Both the position numbers and the translations under genes were made by a program. Source: Sipunculus nudus (Eukaryota; Annelida; Sipuncula; Golfingiida; Sipunculidae). Taken from it: 64,000 nt of DNA. Under the pieces are notes generated by a model that was not told the DNA's origin, searched no databases, and saw only the letters and a list, made by a program, of their open reading frames with translations. The stretch is from contig CM049306.1 of assembly GCA_026874595.1 (NCBI GenBank), forward strand, positions 23,729,019 to 23,793,018. The letters run 5' to 3'. Positions 12,123 to 23,110 of the stretch are shown in pieces (the stretch's first letter is position 1; each line of letters begins with the position of its first letter).

Positions 12123-12470
12123 TTAAGAACAGCAAACAAAACTTTGTGGGAACTTAATGTCTAGGTTACTCGCTCTAACGGGAAGTTTGTTCCAAAATTC
12201 TGAGGCAAAATTTGTAAAAGTCCTGCCACCAAACGAGTATAAATTTACTGCTGGCTTAAAAAGAAAAAAAACTGAATGGAAGATCAGAGAGCGCCAGACG
12301 GCTGATATCATGAAACCAGTTCAGTGATGTATTTGGCCATGCAATGTACGGTACGTAATAAGACAGATTTTGTATGCGATATGCTGACGTATTGGTAACC
12401 AGTAAATCAATATAAAGTGGTATTAATTGGCGAAACCTCTTTGCACCATATAAAACACGTGCAAGTCACA
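12123..12470 (-). pseudogene. Relic of a CR1-like LINE ORF2 C-terminus
   Basis: The minus strand encodes a stretch ending GGRTFTNFASEFWNKLPVRA then a shortened FKxxL-like end. This is the well-known C-terminal signature of CR1/Jockey-like LINE ORF2 proteins, where a Gly-Arg-Phe motif is followed by WNxLP. Upstream on the same strand (12300-12470) another frame reads RFRQLIPLYIDLL and RIQNLSYY, which fits the preceding degenerate RIxYK-type helix region. There are frame breaks and no reverse transcriptase core, so it is a short, old, 5'-truncated copy. Confidence 0.55.
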
Positions 12471-12689
12471 AATTATACTCAGCTGTAGTAAGGAAATAAG
12501 ACAGGTTCCCGAAATTTCATTTTTCCCGGCATTATCAAGTAGAAAAGTGCATCCTAAGAAATGCAAGCCCCGGCCATGTGTGAGTATAAGGGGAGGGGGG
12601 GGGGTGTCCTATCGTGCTATCGTGCATGAAATGGTTTCAAAAACCATGTTTGCATTCACTTATTCGGCCAATATTCCCATGTTCCTTCG

Positions 12690-12875
12690 TGCAAAAGAAA
12701 CTCTACATATTTTGATATTCCTTGTTGACGCTCCTGAATCTTTGCCGGATCCGGATCCACACCAAAATCTGATCGATTATTCATTCGCAGATTCCCGAAA
12801 TGCCATGTGAATTTCATGAGATTCCGTTCACGATTGCATGGTAATGTTGTGAACACACACACAGAAATACACACA
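12690..12875 (-). repeat. Dispersed repeat with a GGATCCGGATCC core (minus copy)
   Basis: The reverse complement contains GTGTGTGTTCACAACATTACC, a diverged middle, then AGATTTTGGTGTGGATCCGG. The same order (GTGTGTTTGTTCACGACAT then AGATTTTGGTGTAGATGCGG) occurs on the plus strand at 32300-32445. A looser relative with GGATCTGGATCCGGATCC lies near 44510-44525. It is an interspersed family of unknown class, not a gene. Confidence 0.5.
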
Positions 12876-15062
12876 CTAACTGGGATGAACGCATACCTTA
12901 TAGACGGGGCAATTAGGGACAGGACATATAGCTTGATGATGAGGGCCTCAGACTCTATCTACGGCTCCCTGCTTGGCTTGGCGTGGCACTGCGACTGTTG
13001 GCTCAGAGAACATGCTTAAATTAAGGAGCGCACAGGGCTGAGGTCTTGACCGCAACAACCTGTAGCTGCTCGATGAGCGTATACTTCTTTTGGCTTTTGG
13101 CTTGGCGTCAGACTCCTGTATAGCTGAGGGTCGGTTTCAGTCCAGCTGGTGCGTCACGGCCATCGCATTTGGGAAAATCTCGATATATCCTCAGAGAAGC
13201 ACAAATGCTTTATACAAACAGGAAATTACTTTTGAAAAAGAAATATACCTCTATGCAAAAAGACTTAATTAAAACATTGCATTATTATAGCATTGTATAA
13301 CCATCGTCCTCAAACAGGCAGTGCAAACAACACCTAGGTCATAGTGCTAGAATACAGAAAAAAACATATAAGGCATATATATATCCATTGTATTCCAGTA
13401 CCAATTTTTGATAGTTTCATGGCTGAAAAGTATCTTTCTAGGTATTTTTTAACCAAGTGTCTTGACATGTTGTTGTGTTTTCCCCTGTACATTAAGGGGA
13501 ATGTAAGGCAGCGACCGTATTTTTCCATGAAAACTATAAATATAGTTTTGAATATTTCATTGTGTCCATGTTGTGAGCACCGGTACCCCCAATGTTTCCC
13601 TTGGCCTACACTGGGTGATCTACCAGGGGCAGTGTGCTACCTTCTGATAGCCTCTCAACCTCCACTGCCTGCTACTAAAATGTCCATAGCCAGATAAGTA
13701 TGAGTGTCCAATGGAACAATAGAACACATAAACTTGAACGATAATAGTGGCCGCACATTCACTGCATTCGATCATGTGACCCTTGAGGTACTGGTGAGGT
13801 CAAGTAGATCATAGCATGGGGCGGATACAAGGGGGGGGGGGGGGGGGGAGTCAACACCATGGCACAGGTTATCAAGACATACCTCTCGCATGCAGAATTA
13901 CAGGGAAGAAAACGGCACCAAACGCAACATGCGCCTCTGCTTTTCGATATTAAGGGTATATTATTCCGTTTTCTTTTGTCGAAGTAGTGGCCTACCTAGC
14001 GTCACTGTTAATCCGCATCTGTAGCAGAATAGTGTCCCCTAGAGAGGGGATTTTACGAACTTGTAGAGTAGGGCTTTCTAGTGACTTTTAAGTGCCGTAT
14101 AGATTGATTAAGATATTTTAATCAGATACACCAGGTAGCGCTAAGGTGAGCGTGTAAACCTGTGTTGACATATACCGCTGCTTATAAGCCTCTTACCGCA
14201 CTTAACGTAGTATGCCGGTGATAAGATACTTTTACAAGTTGTCATGTTGCCCGGTACCGGTTGGATTTAATCAATATAAAGATGGCGTATTGATTCATGT
14301 GACCCGGTATCCCTATTGACTGATTCAGCACCGTCGATTGATATACCACCGAGAGTACCACTCTACCTCTAGCCTTCAGTGGGGGAGGATCCATTTGAAA
14401 AGTTGGCAGGTTGTCTTTGGGCATTGAAAGAGGCCTCGACGTAACCATTTGTTTAAAAAAAGATGTCGAATCCGAAGATTCAGATGCATTTTAACGCTCT
14501 TATAGATGGGAAGACATTTTTTATTTAAAATATAAAAGTCAGTTTTCGTAAGATTTACGCATAATTTAACATTAAAAAAAAAAGAAATAAATCGGATTTA
14601 GACCAACTGCTATTTTCAGGGTATCTTTTATGAAAAATCCATGTAAAGAATGAACATGATTAGTCCAGCCCTCCCTGCAAAAAGGAGGGGCCCGATGCCT
14701 CCCTAAAGAATCCGTCACTGCATGAGCACTCTGATAGTTTTTTTCGCTAGAACTACTATCTGTGTGTGTAGTTTTATCTTCTTAAGTTATAACTACTTGA
14801 GTCGTAATGTCAGGTTACAAATATGCGCCCTTTGCACCTTAGTAATTGATCCCTGCGATAACATAACAAATTCAGATCCTTTTAAAGAACTCATCACGGC
14901 AGGGTGCGTGATTTACACGGGGTGTCCTGTAGTAAACCTAACGACACTTCACGCAAGCGTCGTCACTCCCCCACACGGTCTGGACAACCCTGGCAGGGAT
15001 AACTCTACACTCAGATCACTCTAACAAGAACCTCTTCCTTATTTCGAAAGCGGAACTGAACG
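12876..15062. other. No supported gene; one G homopolymer
   Basis: The only clear structure is an 18-base G run at 13831-13848. Frames are short and unlike known proteins. The last 60 bases probably form the 5' leader of the gene whose first exon starts at 15063. Confidence 0.5.
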
Positions 15063-15118
15063 ATGATGAACTCGTGGATGATTATTCTTGCTATTCTTTG
15101 TACTCCCTGTATGATGGG
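15063..15118 (+). CDS. Proposed signal-peptide exon of the second mucin-like gene
   Basis: Starting at ATG 15063, this 56-base exon encodes MMNSWMIILAILCTPCMMG, a compact hydrophobic secretion signal, and ends GG before a consensus donor GTAAGT (15119-15124). The two leftover bases need an acceptor contributing one base. The mucin exon at 27493 offers exactly that: G completes Gly and the frame continues LSSAGTTGTT. No competing in-phase acceptor stands out in between. The junction is inferred from phase and from the mucin exon lacking its own signal. The intron would be 12.4 kb, and an intervening small exon cannot be excluded. Confidence 0.5.
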
Positions 15119-15234
15119 GTAAGTTGAAAATTTATTTACATTTGTGATTAAGGATAAATATGATATTTGAGAACAGAAAAATATCGTTGACGTATTTCAT
15201 CCAACTCAGGATTTGCAAAACACATATATTTACA

Positions 15235-15237
<3 letters not shown>

Positions 15238-15279
<42 letters not shown>

Positions 15280-15330
15280 TGACATTTTTTTTTATAAAAG
15301 ACATAGGCTGTATGTATAATTGGCACCTAA

Positions 15331-15367
<37 letters not shown>
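15238..15367. repeat. Two (TA)n microsatellites
   Basis: AT dinucleotide runs at about 15238-15276 and 15337-15367, separated by 60 bases of nonrepetitive sequence. Confidence 0.9.
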
Positions 15368-15377
<10 letters not shown>

Positions 15378-16571
15378 CAGGTAATCCAGACTCACAAAAC
15401 ACATGCAGCTAAATGGGGTACGATATTGAAACTGTTGTCAGGTCTCCGTCTTTTAAAGGCATGCATTTAAAACATTTTAATATTACCGACAAATACTAGT
15501 GATAATTCAGGATTAAACTTAGCACATTCGAGCTTCAGTTGGACTTTCTTAGGTTTTCATTATACCCCTATCTGACCAGTGATCTCAAACTTCGAATCGC
15601 GTGGATATCCTTGTCATAAGGTTATATCACATGATACCCAGGATCTTGCTGTTAATAGTTTATACCATGGTGGGAGTACATCACCAGAGGGTTACTAACA
15701 TTACTCGTTATGAGGGTGTGTTCGGGTTTATTGGGAAGGGGTGGTTCAATCATTAAATGTCAGATCCAGACCATTTGATACTATTTAGCCTGTATACAAA
15801 CAGAAAGAAAGTCATGCAATATGCCTGTTTTTTTTGTACCCGAGAGACGTTGGACCCGTTATTTAGTACGATTGAATTCCAGCCGCATTAACTGAAAACA
15901 TCATTCTCTAACTTTATGATTAACGTCATTCTTTCTTACTAGGCAGAATCAATAATATTGGCAAAGGCGGAGGAGGGGGTAACTTCTAGATTTCCAAGTT
16001 TATTTTTTAATGCGTCAAAGGAGAAAAGTAACCTACAGGAACACAATGAAGAGCAAAAGATTTGACTGAAAACGATGACTCAGTAATAAAGACCTAGCAC
16101 AAGCCATAGAATGGAGTTTGGTGTCTTTACATACATCCGACTTCAAGTGCATTTTATTTCTCTACTGCGGTGGAATTGGGTCAAGTTGTATAGCTACCGT
16201 GTGGTACGCCCTGATTTATCACGGGCCGGCCGGTGTCAAGATCCTTCTTGGACCAGGTTTTGTCATTAATTAATGTATAGTTTAAAAGAAATGAAAACAG
16301 ATTTAGCTTTTTATTACATAGCCTTGAATTACTGGAATCTTCGGAATCTCTCTATATATAGTTTAGGATTCCGTGCATATACCTACGGTTATATTAGTAT
16401 GTATCACAGTATGTAATCGATGGGTGTATGCAGACAGGCAGATACTATAGTATGTAACTGCCGGTTCTACATGGATTAATGAAACACACAGACACACCCA
16501 TGCACATGTGCAGTTTGCACACACACAGCATTCACTCACCCATAATCCCATGCACAGATTTATCTCTTTCG

Positions 16572-16574
<3 letters not shown>

Positions 16575-16634
<60 letters not shown>

Positions 16635-16638
16635 CTGT
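16575..16638. repeat. (CT)n microsatellite
   Basis: About 64 bases of CT dinucleotide, the longest such tract in the window. Confidence 0.95.
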
Positions 16639-17267
16639 CTGCTTATATTAGGTAGAGTGCTCTATGGTATATATAACCAGAGCTGGATATATCTACTAAT
16701 ATAAATGAATCAATTTAATTGGTCAGATATATACTACGTAGGCCTAATTCCGTGCAACATGTTAAACGTATACTGTTGGCAATTACGTCTGATTATTTTT
16801 TATATTTTTGTTATTGTAAAGTGAGTATAGTGTGTAAGAGATAAACGGCATTGCATTCGAAAGCAGATTTGGAACAAATAGAGCAATCGTGTCCGATTCC
16901 GTGCAGTGTGAATCAGTAGCAAATTTTACATAAATCCTCCCTGTCTGTGTGCCTCTCTCCTCCCCAAACAGTCGTCGAAATCGGTTCGGCAGGTCTGTCT
17001 AATCCTTCTAACAGACTACAAACTGACAAACGTACAAACAGACCCGGTGAAAACACAACCTTCAGTGGTAATATTACAGAGACAGACACTTCCACAACAA
17101 CAACAGCAACAAATGATTAAAACCCCGCCATACATATAGTGCAGAACGACTACAGTGGGTACAAGGTATTCATATATGTTCAAATTATTTTTTTTTAAAT
17201 AGTTTGAATTTATTGTTACCATCATGAAGAATATAAAAATAAGCCATTTAAACAGAACTAGCATATA

Positions 17268-17283
17268 CCCGTGCTACGCACGG
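17268..17283. repeat. Short GC hairpin CCGTGC-TAC-GCACGG
   Basis: A 6-bp perfect stem with a 3-base loop in otherwise AT-rich DNA, preceded by ACTAGCATATAC. I recall similar CCCGTGC/GCACGGG hairpins at the ends of dispersed repeats, but no element boundary can be shown here. Confidence 0.35.
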
Positions 17284-17922
17284 TTTTTAGGCAATCAGTT
17301 CTGATGTCAAATAGTCTTTCATAGTTGAATGACTTGGTTGTACAATGTTACCGTCATCAGATCTCTTTGAAGACGATATTTGGTATAATTGTTCTGTCTT
17401 TGAGTTGACCTTGTGTCTTAGTCTGGATGACTTGGACGAATACGTTCGAATGGTAGAATGTCATATTAATGTCATATAAAATGTCGAAAATCATGGCAAT
17501 CCGTACGGTGTATAGACCCATATAGATCCATTATATGTATGGGTATATGCATAAAATCTTACCGAAGATAAGAGATTGGCCGGATAATGTTTCGGAGAAG
17601 TTTATATGATAAATGAAATTATTTTCATATGTAAATATATTAAGTTGAACATTGCTATTTAAGGTTGCCCTCCGAGCCCGTCAATCCGCCAGTAAAGGAA
17701 CCTGTTATCTTGCATGGTATAAGTACAGTAGCGCTTTATTCCCTTTAATACGCACAATATCTGAGCACTCAAATGTCGGGCAATCGATGTATATTTTTTT
17801 AAATATCACGCATCCCCAAAGACCATTCCTGTTATAAAGCTGAGCCAATGCATTTGTTTTCCAGTGAGACAGTCTATGCATTCACCACAGGAGAGTAGTC
17901 CCACTCGCCTTCCCCGCTGATG

Positions 17923-18869
17923 CCGGTGTAGCAGGCCAGAATAGCCCCCCTCGATTGTATACCCGGGTATAATCTGGCCTAGCCCAAACTGTACCCGGGG
18001 TATAAAATGGACCAGGCCAGATTATACCCCGGGGTATATTCTGGCCTAGTCCATTTTATGCCCCCTTAGGCTAGATTATGCCCCCTGTTGCCTTTAATAG
18101 CTGTGTTTTAAACCTTAAACATTTCTAGTGTTTTTACGAAATGACTCACCTTCTGTAAGCTTTTTTTGTTAATTTAATGTAATTATCGAGTATAAGTGAA
18201 TGATATCAATATAAGGCGATCGGTATGTAAGTGTGTATAATCGCGTTATACTACATAACAGTTACTACATAACACTGTTATGTCTCTGGATTTTCCGAAA
18301 TTATATCATCATCTGATATGAGACTCAAAGTTAATTCAAACAGACCACAAAATATTCACATTTAAACTCTGGCTGAAAATGATAACACGATGTATAAAAA
18401 TATACATAAGTATATAAAAACACAGTGCTTATATAACTTTAATTGAATAAATAATGGCTTATGTAAGTTACCAAATATGTTATTATGTCGTGAGAGTGTC
18501 TGATTTAAACTTATATTTAAATTCACACATTTCTCTGATATCATGGATATGCAAATGGATGAATGATCAATGCTTTGTAGTAGCTCTTAATCCTGTTAAT
18601 CTGATATTTAATAATGGTGATAGAAAAGAAATATTACAAATAATTTATAAGAATTAAGATTAGGTATGTTTAAATGCTGTTGTTCAAATGAATCTCCACA
18701 TCTGACCTGATACAAGTCAGTTTCTGTGATTCGTGTGAGGGGTATTAATTGGCCTGGAGGGGTATAAAACAGACTAGGCCAGAATATACCCCGGGGTATA
18801 TACTGGCCTAGGCTAAAATATAACCGGGTATAAACTGGGCAGGGGGTATAATCTGGCCTGTTACACCGG
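17923..18869. mobile_element. Non-autonomous TIR element built of palindromic modules
   Basis: Ends are CCGGTGTAGCAGGCCAGAAT on the left and, inverted, CCGGTGTAACAGGCCAGATT on the right. Within about 140 bases of each end the motif pair GGCCAGA-TATACCCC and GGGGTATA-TCTGGCC recurs several times in both orientations, so each end can fold on itself. The 650-base centre is AT-rich and noncoding. No convincing target-site duplication is seen, so the superfamily is open. Confidence 0.65.
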
Positions 18870-19286
18870 TTCTCGAACTCACGATGTGTGCTCTCTTAAG
18901 TCTTGTATGCTGTATACACTACAAACCAGAGGATAATGCAAAGTTCAGCATCAGACCTCAACATTCCATATATCTTACCCCAAACATTACATTTAAGAGA
19001 TAATATTTTACAAATTGTTAACATGGATGCACCTTATCGCCATTCACATTGCATGCTGAAAACAACTGAAATTTTATATCATAAGTGTAAAGAAATTTAA
19101 ATATGCATTATTGATCCCATTTACGATTTGACTGCATTATGCAGTTTCTGAGGAACAGAAAATCCTCATGTTTTTGTGAAAATTCCCTCTTATATCCTCC
19201 TTGGTGTATTCAAATATTTCCTCATATGGAAGGGGATACCTCCTCTCATACCCTCCCTCGTGTAACATGGATCAAAATTAAAAATA

Positions 19287-19288
<2 letters not shown>

Positions 19289-19326
<38 letters not shown>

Positions 19327-19377
19327 CTTAGGTTTTCATAATTACCAACGAAATATCAGCGCACCCCCCCCCCCCCT
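19289..19377. repeat. (TA)n and C-homopolymer tracts
   Basis: AT dinucleotide run at about 19289-19325, then a C run of about a dozen bases at 19366-19377. Confidence 0.85.
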
Positions 19378-20037
19378 CCCATTATTCTGGATCCGCACCT
19401 GATTACAGCCCTCTCCCCTCCCTCCTCTATCATTTCTCCGGCCCTGCAATACCATTCGGGTAATTATGATTCTTTCAAAGATCCCACTTTTGAGCATGAA
19501 AACTCCTTGTGCACAGGCAATAGACCCTGTCCCCGCATGGAGGTTTTCTTTTGAGAAGGGATCACCAAGGGGGATTATTTCGGGCCGTTGACCGCGAATC
19601 TACGAAAAACCCAGATAGGGCCTCCGGAGTTAAACTCTGTCCCGCCATCACACACTCTATGGCCATAGTGTCACCGGCCGAAGACACAATGAAAAGAGGC
19701 GCCCGCGGGGGAGCAATTATTAAAATTATTAATTATGCACGTAATACGCAAATATTGCAAATAAAAGTGGGTGGAATCTCTTCGGACACCACCGGAGCAT
19801 ATGTATGTCGAAAATCCGTACGCTGGTATCAGAGGAGATACGGAAAATTACAAAAATCGCCTTACGCTATTAATATATAGTTAAACCTTTTAATATTTGA
19901 TATTTAGGATCTTTTAGAATTCTTAGAATCATGGAGAGTTTAAAAAAGGTTCTGTTTCCTCAAAATTTTCTTACTATTTAAAACTTTCAGAATATACATG
20001 AAACATTACTTATAAATTTATTATCTTTTATAACTTT

Positions 20038-20039
<2 letters not shown>

Positions 20040-20092
<53 letters not shown>
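20040..20092. repeat. (TA)n microsatellite
   Basis: About 53 bases of uninterrupted AT dinucleotide. Confidence 0.95.
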
Positions 20093-20097
<5 letters not shown>

Positions 20098-20612
20098 AAA
20101 CGATCTTTCACCCGATATCATTTAAAAGGCAACACTAAACTGATACATGCAAACCAGTTATTATCTGTCATTGATATCACACACCTATGTATATTAAACA
20201 TATTCATAACTGATACTAACTACTGATAGCAAAGGTATGTATTCAGAGAGGGTTGGACACTCAATGTAAGGAGCTTCAACCTAATTTGTGAATTGTACAA
20301 GTACTCTTGATGCAAAGTAAAAAAGAGCAGCCCTGAATCCTCTCAAAATAACTACATGGCACTCCAACCTTTGAGGACACCGTGATTCAGGACAGCTTTA
20401 ACATCAAACCTAATATTACACTTGGACGACTGTGTAGAGTGAGCTTGTTTTATCACAGGCTGTTCATCAAACTGATCTCACTCGCACTGAAGAGCGAACG
20501 AAGAACCGCACGACCACATTCCGTGGCGATACACTCCCCGCCTGCTTCTAAATCAATGCACCCGAGGAGAGGTGTTCCCACCTCTTGACTCCTGTATCGT
20601 ATTATTCAGCAA

Positions 20613-21484
20613 TCATGGTTCGCTCGTAAAGCCTTTGTCAATCTGATTTTTTCCAAGCGTAAAAAGCCATATAAATTATTCTGCGATTAATTTCTCAGTC
20701 CATCCGGCCATAGGCCTTCTACCCCATTTTGATTGTTTTATCTGATAAGACTAGACGTTGGATTTCCAAATTACAAAACATTTTCTTCCCTTTAATTTCT
20801 TGACTGATTTTGATTTTGTTTGTTTCATCGGATAGGGTTCTGAGTGCCCTATGAAACTCCAACACAGAAGTTCAAATTCATTTTTCAGTTTGATCTAATT
20901 TTTTTAAAATCATTCCGAAGAATACTTCTGTGGATTTTTTTTATCTGATACGGCTAGGTGCCGCCATCGAAATTTTTACACAGGAGTAATTTAAACCTTC
21001 GGATGGGACCAGCTGAGATTCTAATTTCTGTGTTGAAAATTTCACTACATGGACTTGGTGAAAATGGACAACATCATTGGCGTTCTGGTTTATTGTATTT
21101 ATAAAACAGGCTCTAATAAGCGTCTGTTATGTCTACGTTTTAAGTACAGTCGATGTCACTGCCTGGCCGTGGAGAGTGGACTCCTTATTCCGTGATATAT
21201 CTATATATAGTGAAACCTCGAATTTACAGTCACCTACGGGACCTCGATAAAGTAGTCGCATTTTCGAGCAAAAAAAAAAAAATTAGGTCTTCTAATGAGG
21301 TTTAATATGAAGAGCAAAAGGGAATTGTGACCGTGAAATGTGGTCCTTATTTTAAAGTAGTCCCTAAACGAATCGAGGTGGTCGTTTTTGGAGGTTTTTT
21401 TTGTAAAATATTTTTTTTCATATTGATTATTTCTGAGTGTCAGCAGGTGAATTTAAAATAATAAATATGCTTAGAGCTGAAAAG
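20613..21484 (+). repeat. Left arm of a 5.8-kb inverted-repeat structure
   Basis: Begins TCATGGTTCGCTCGTAA. It matches, inverted and with considerable divergence, 25666-26376. Shared landmarks in order are CGTAAAAAGCCATATAAATT, ATCTGATAAGACTAGACGT, ATACGGCTAGGTGCC, GGACCAGCTGAGATTC, the small CAGTGAAACCTC element, and TTTCTGAGTGTCAGCAGGTG. Noncoding. It may be an inverted duplication or the long terminal repeats of a non-autonomous element. No target-site duplication is found outside the arms. Confidence 0.7.
21209..21400 (+). mobile_element. Degraded small CAGTGAAACCTC-type MITE (left arm)
   Basis: Starts AGTGAAACCTCGAATTTACA after TA and contains ATCGAGGTGGTCGTTTTTGG near its right end. 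It is the inverted counterpart of the better preserved element at 25752-25930. Its presence in both arms means it was inserted before the arms were duplicated. Confidence 0.5.
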
Positions 21485-23108
21485 TTGCAGTAATAGGTGG
21501 GGGGGGGGGAGGGGGGACGCATGAGCGAAAATACAGAGGGGGTATATAAATGCCCTCCCCCCACGTTTTAGCAAAGGGGATGGTCAATGTAATCACCCCC
21601 TGCTATTCAGAACATAATATTCATATGTTGGAAATAATATATATATATTTTTTAGAATAATGTATAGGCTTTTGGGCCATATCTGAGTTTACTACGAAAT
21701 ATTATATCTCTTAACCCGGTTTAGAATTATCTATACATGAAACATAATACCTCATTTTTTAAAACCTTTAACTAAATTGTTATATATTTGAAATGGTTCT
21801 AACCGACAATAAAAGTATAAATATATATGTGTGTTTGTGTGTGTTTATAAAAAGTTTTCCCATTATAATTACCTTCCCACGCCTGCAAGTCATCCCCCTC
21901 CCCCCTCCTCCCAACCTTTGACGCCACTGTGGAGACCTTTCACGACAACTTGTTTACAATGGCTTAGCTATAATATAAATCCACCAATAACAATCTACCA
22001 TCCCATATACAATTTTATTTGCCCCATGAGTATTCGTTTTAGCGGGTACTAACTAGCAGGTAAAATATACCAGGAAAACTTATATTTCCTCATGATTCTC
22101 TGCTAAATGTCAATTAAGTTAAATATAACACATGTAATTTTTGGGAATTTAGGGCATCTTAATACCGCTCTTGGCACATATAACGAGCGTCTTCACATGC
22201 TAAAGTAATATTTGCTTATTAGGTTCTGTTATGAATATTTCTTAATAAACAATCCGTTATCAGCCTAGTGTTTGGTGTGAGGAGACATAAAACTGTTAGA
22301 TCAAAGAGAAAGCCCGCCATGCATATTTTATGAGCTTAAAAACAATGATTAATATCGCCAAGTTAATGTGTCACATGTAAACGCACGATAACAGCAAAAA
22401 AAACAACGGAGTGTTTAATAAGTGCCTCAACCTCATGAACTTAAACATTGGTTTGAGTTACAGCTGGCGATATTTCATTGCATGGATTAGACCAAGATCA
22501 ATCTTCTATTACTCAGGTGCAACAGAACACGAAGTCACTTTCGATACGGTGTTAACAATGGAAAAGTGTATGAAGTCACCTTATATACTGATGTTCACAC
22601 CTGGTCACATAGTTATATATGCATAGCTTGTTTAATATTTGTAAAACATCTTGACGACTGTAGGTAGCATGTTTCATCACATACTGTCACATTATAAATA
22701 TCCAAACCGCACCTATAAATTGACCGAAGATTAGAACGACCCCACTATAAGGTGATAAAAATGTGTCCACGTGATTGTTAAGCACCTATAAAGTGAGGTG
22801 TTACCGCCTGTCGACCCATTACATTCCCCTATATCATTAATCAGCAGTCACAAGCTTCTGTTCTAACAAGGTCACACACACATGTTTGTTCATGTTATAA
22901 CATATTGGAAAGCTTAATTCAAACTATATTTTAAGAATAAGCGAAATTTGTATTTTATTATATATTTGATGTTATTCAGTATAGTTAATGGTCACGAATT
23001 CCTTAACAAGGGTTCATACTTACAACTGATTTCCGCCTTACAACTCCCACGTTTACTGTATCAAGCTAAACCTATAAATAAACAACCTTTTTTTATCGCG
23101 CTTCGGTA
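21485..23108. other. Spacer inside the inverted-repeat structure, no gene
   Basis: G- and C-rich homopolymer stretches (21500-21520, 21556-21562) and AT-rich unique sequence. Frames are short and unrecognised. Confidence 0.45.
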
Positions 23109-23110
23109 TA

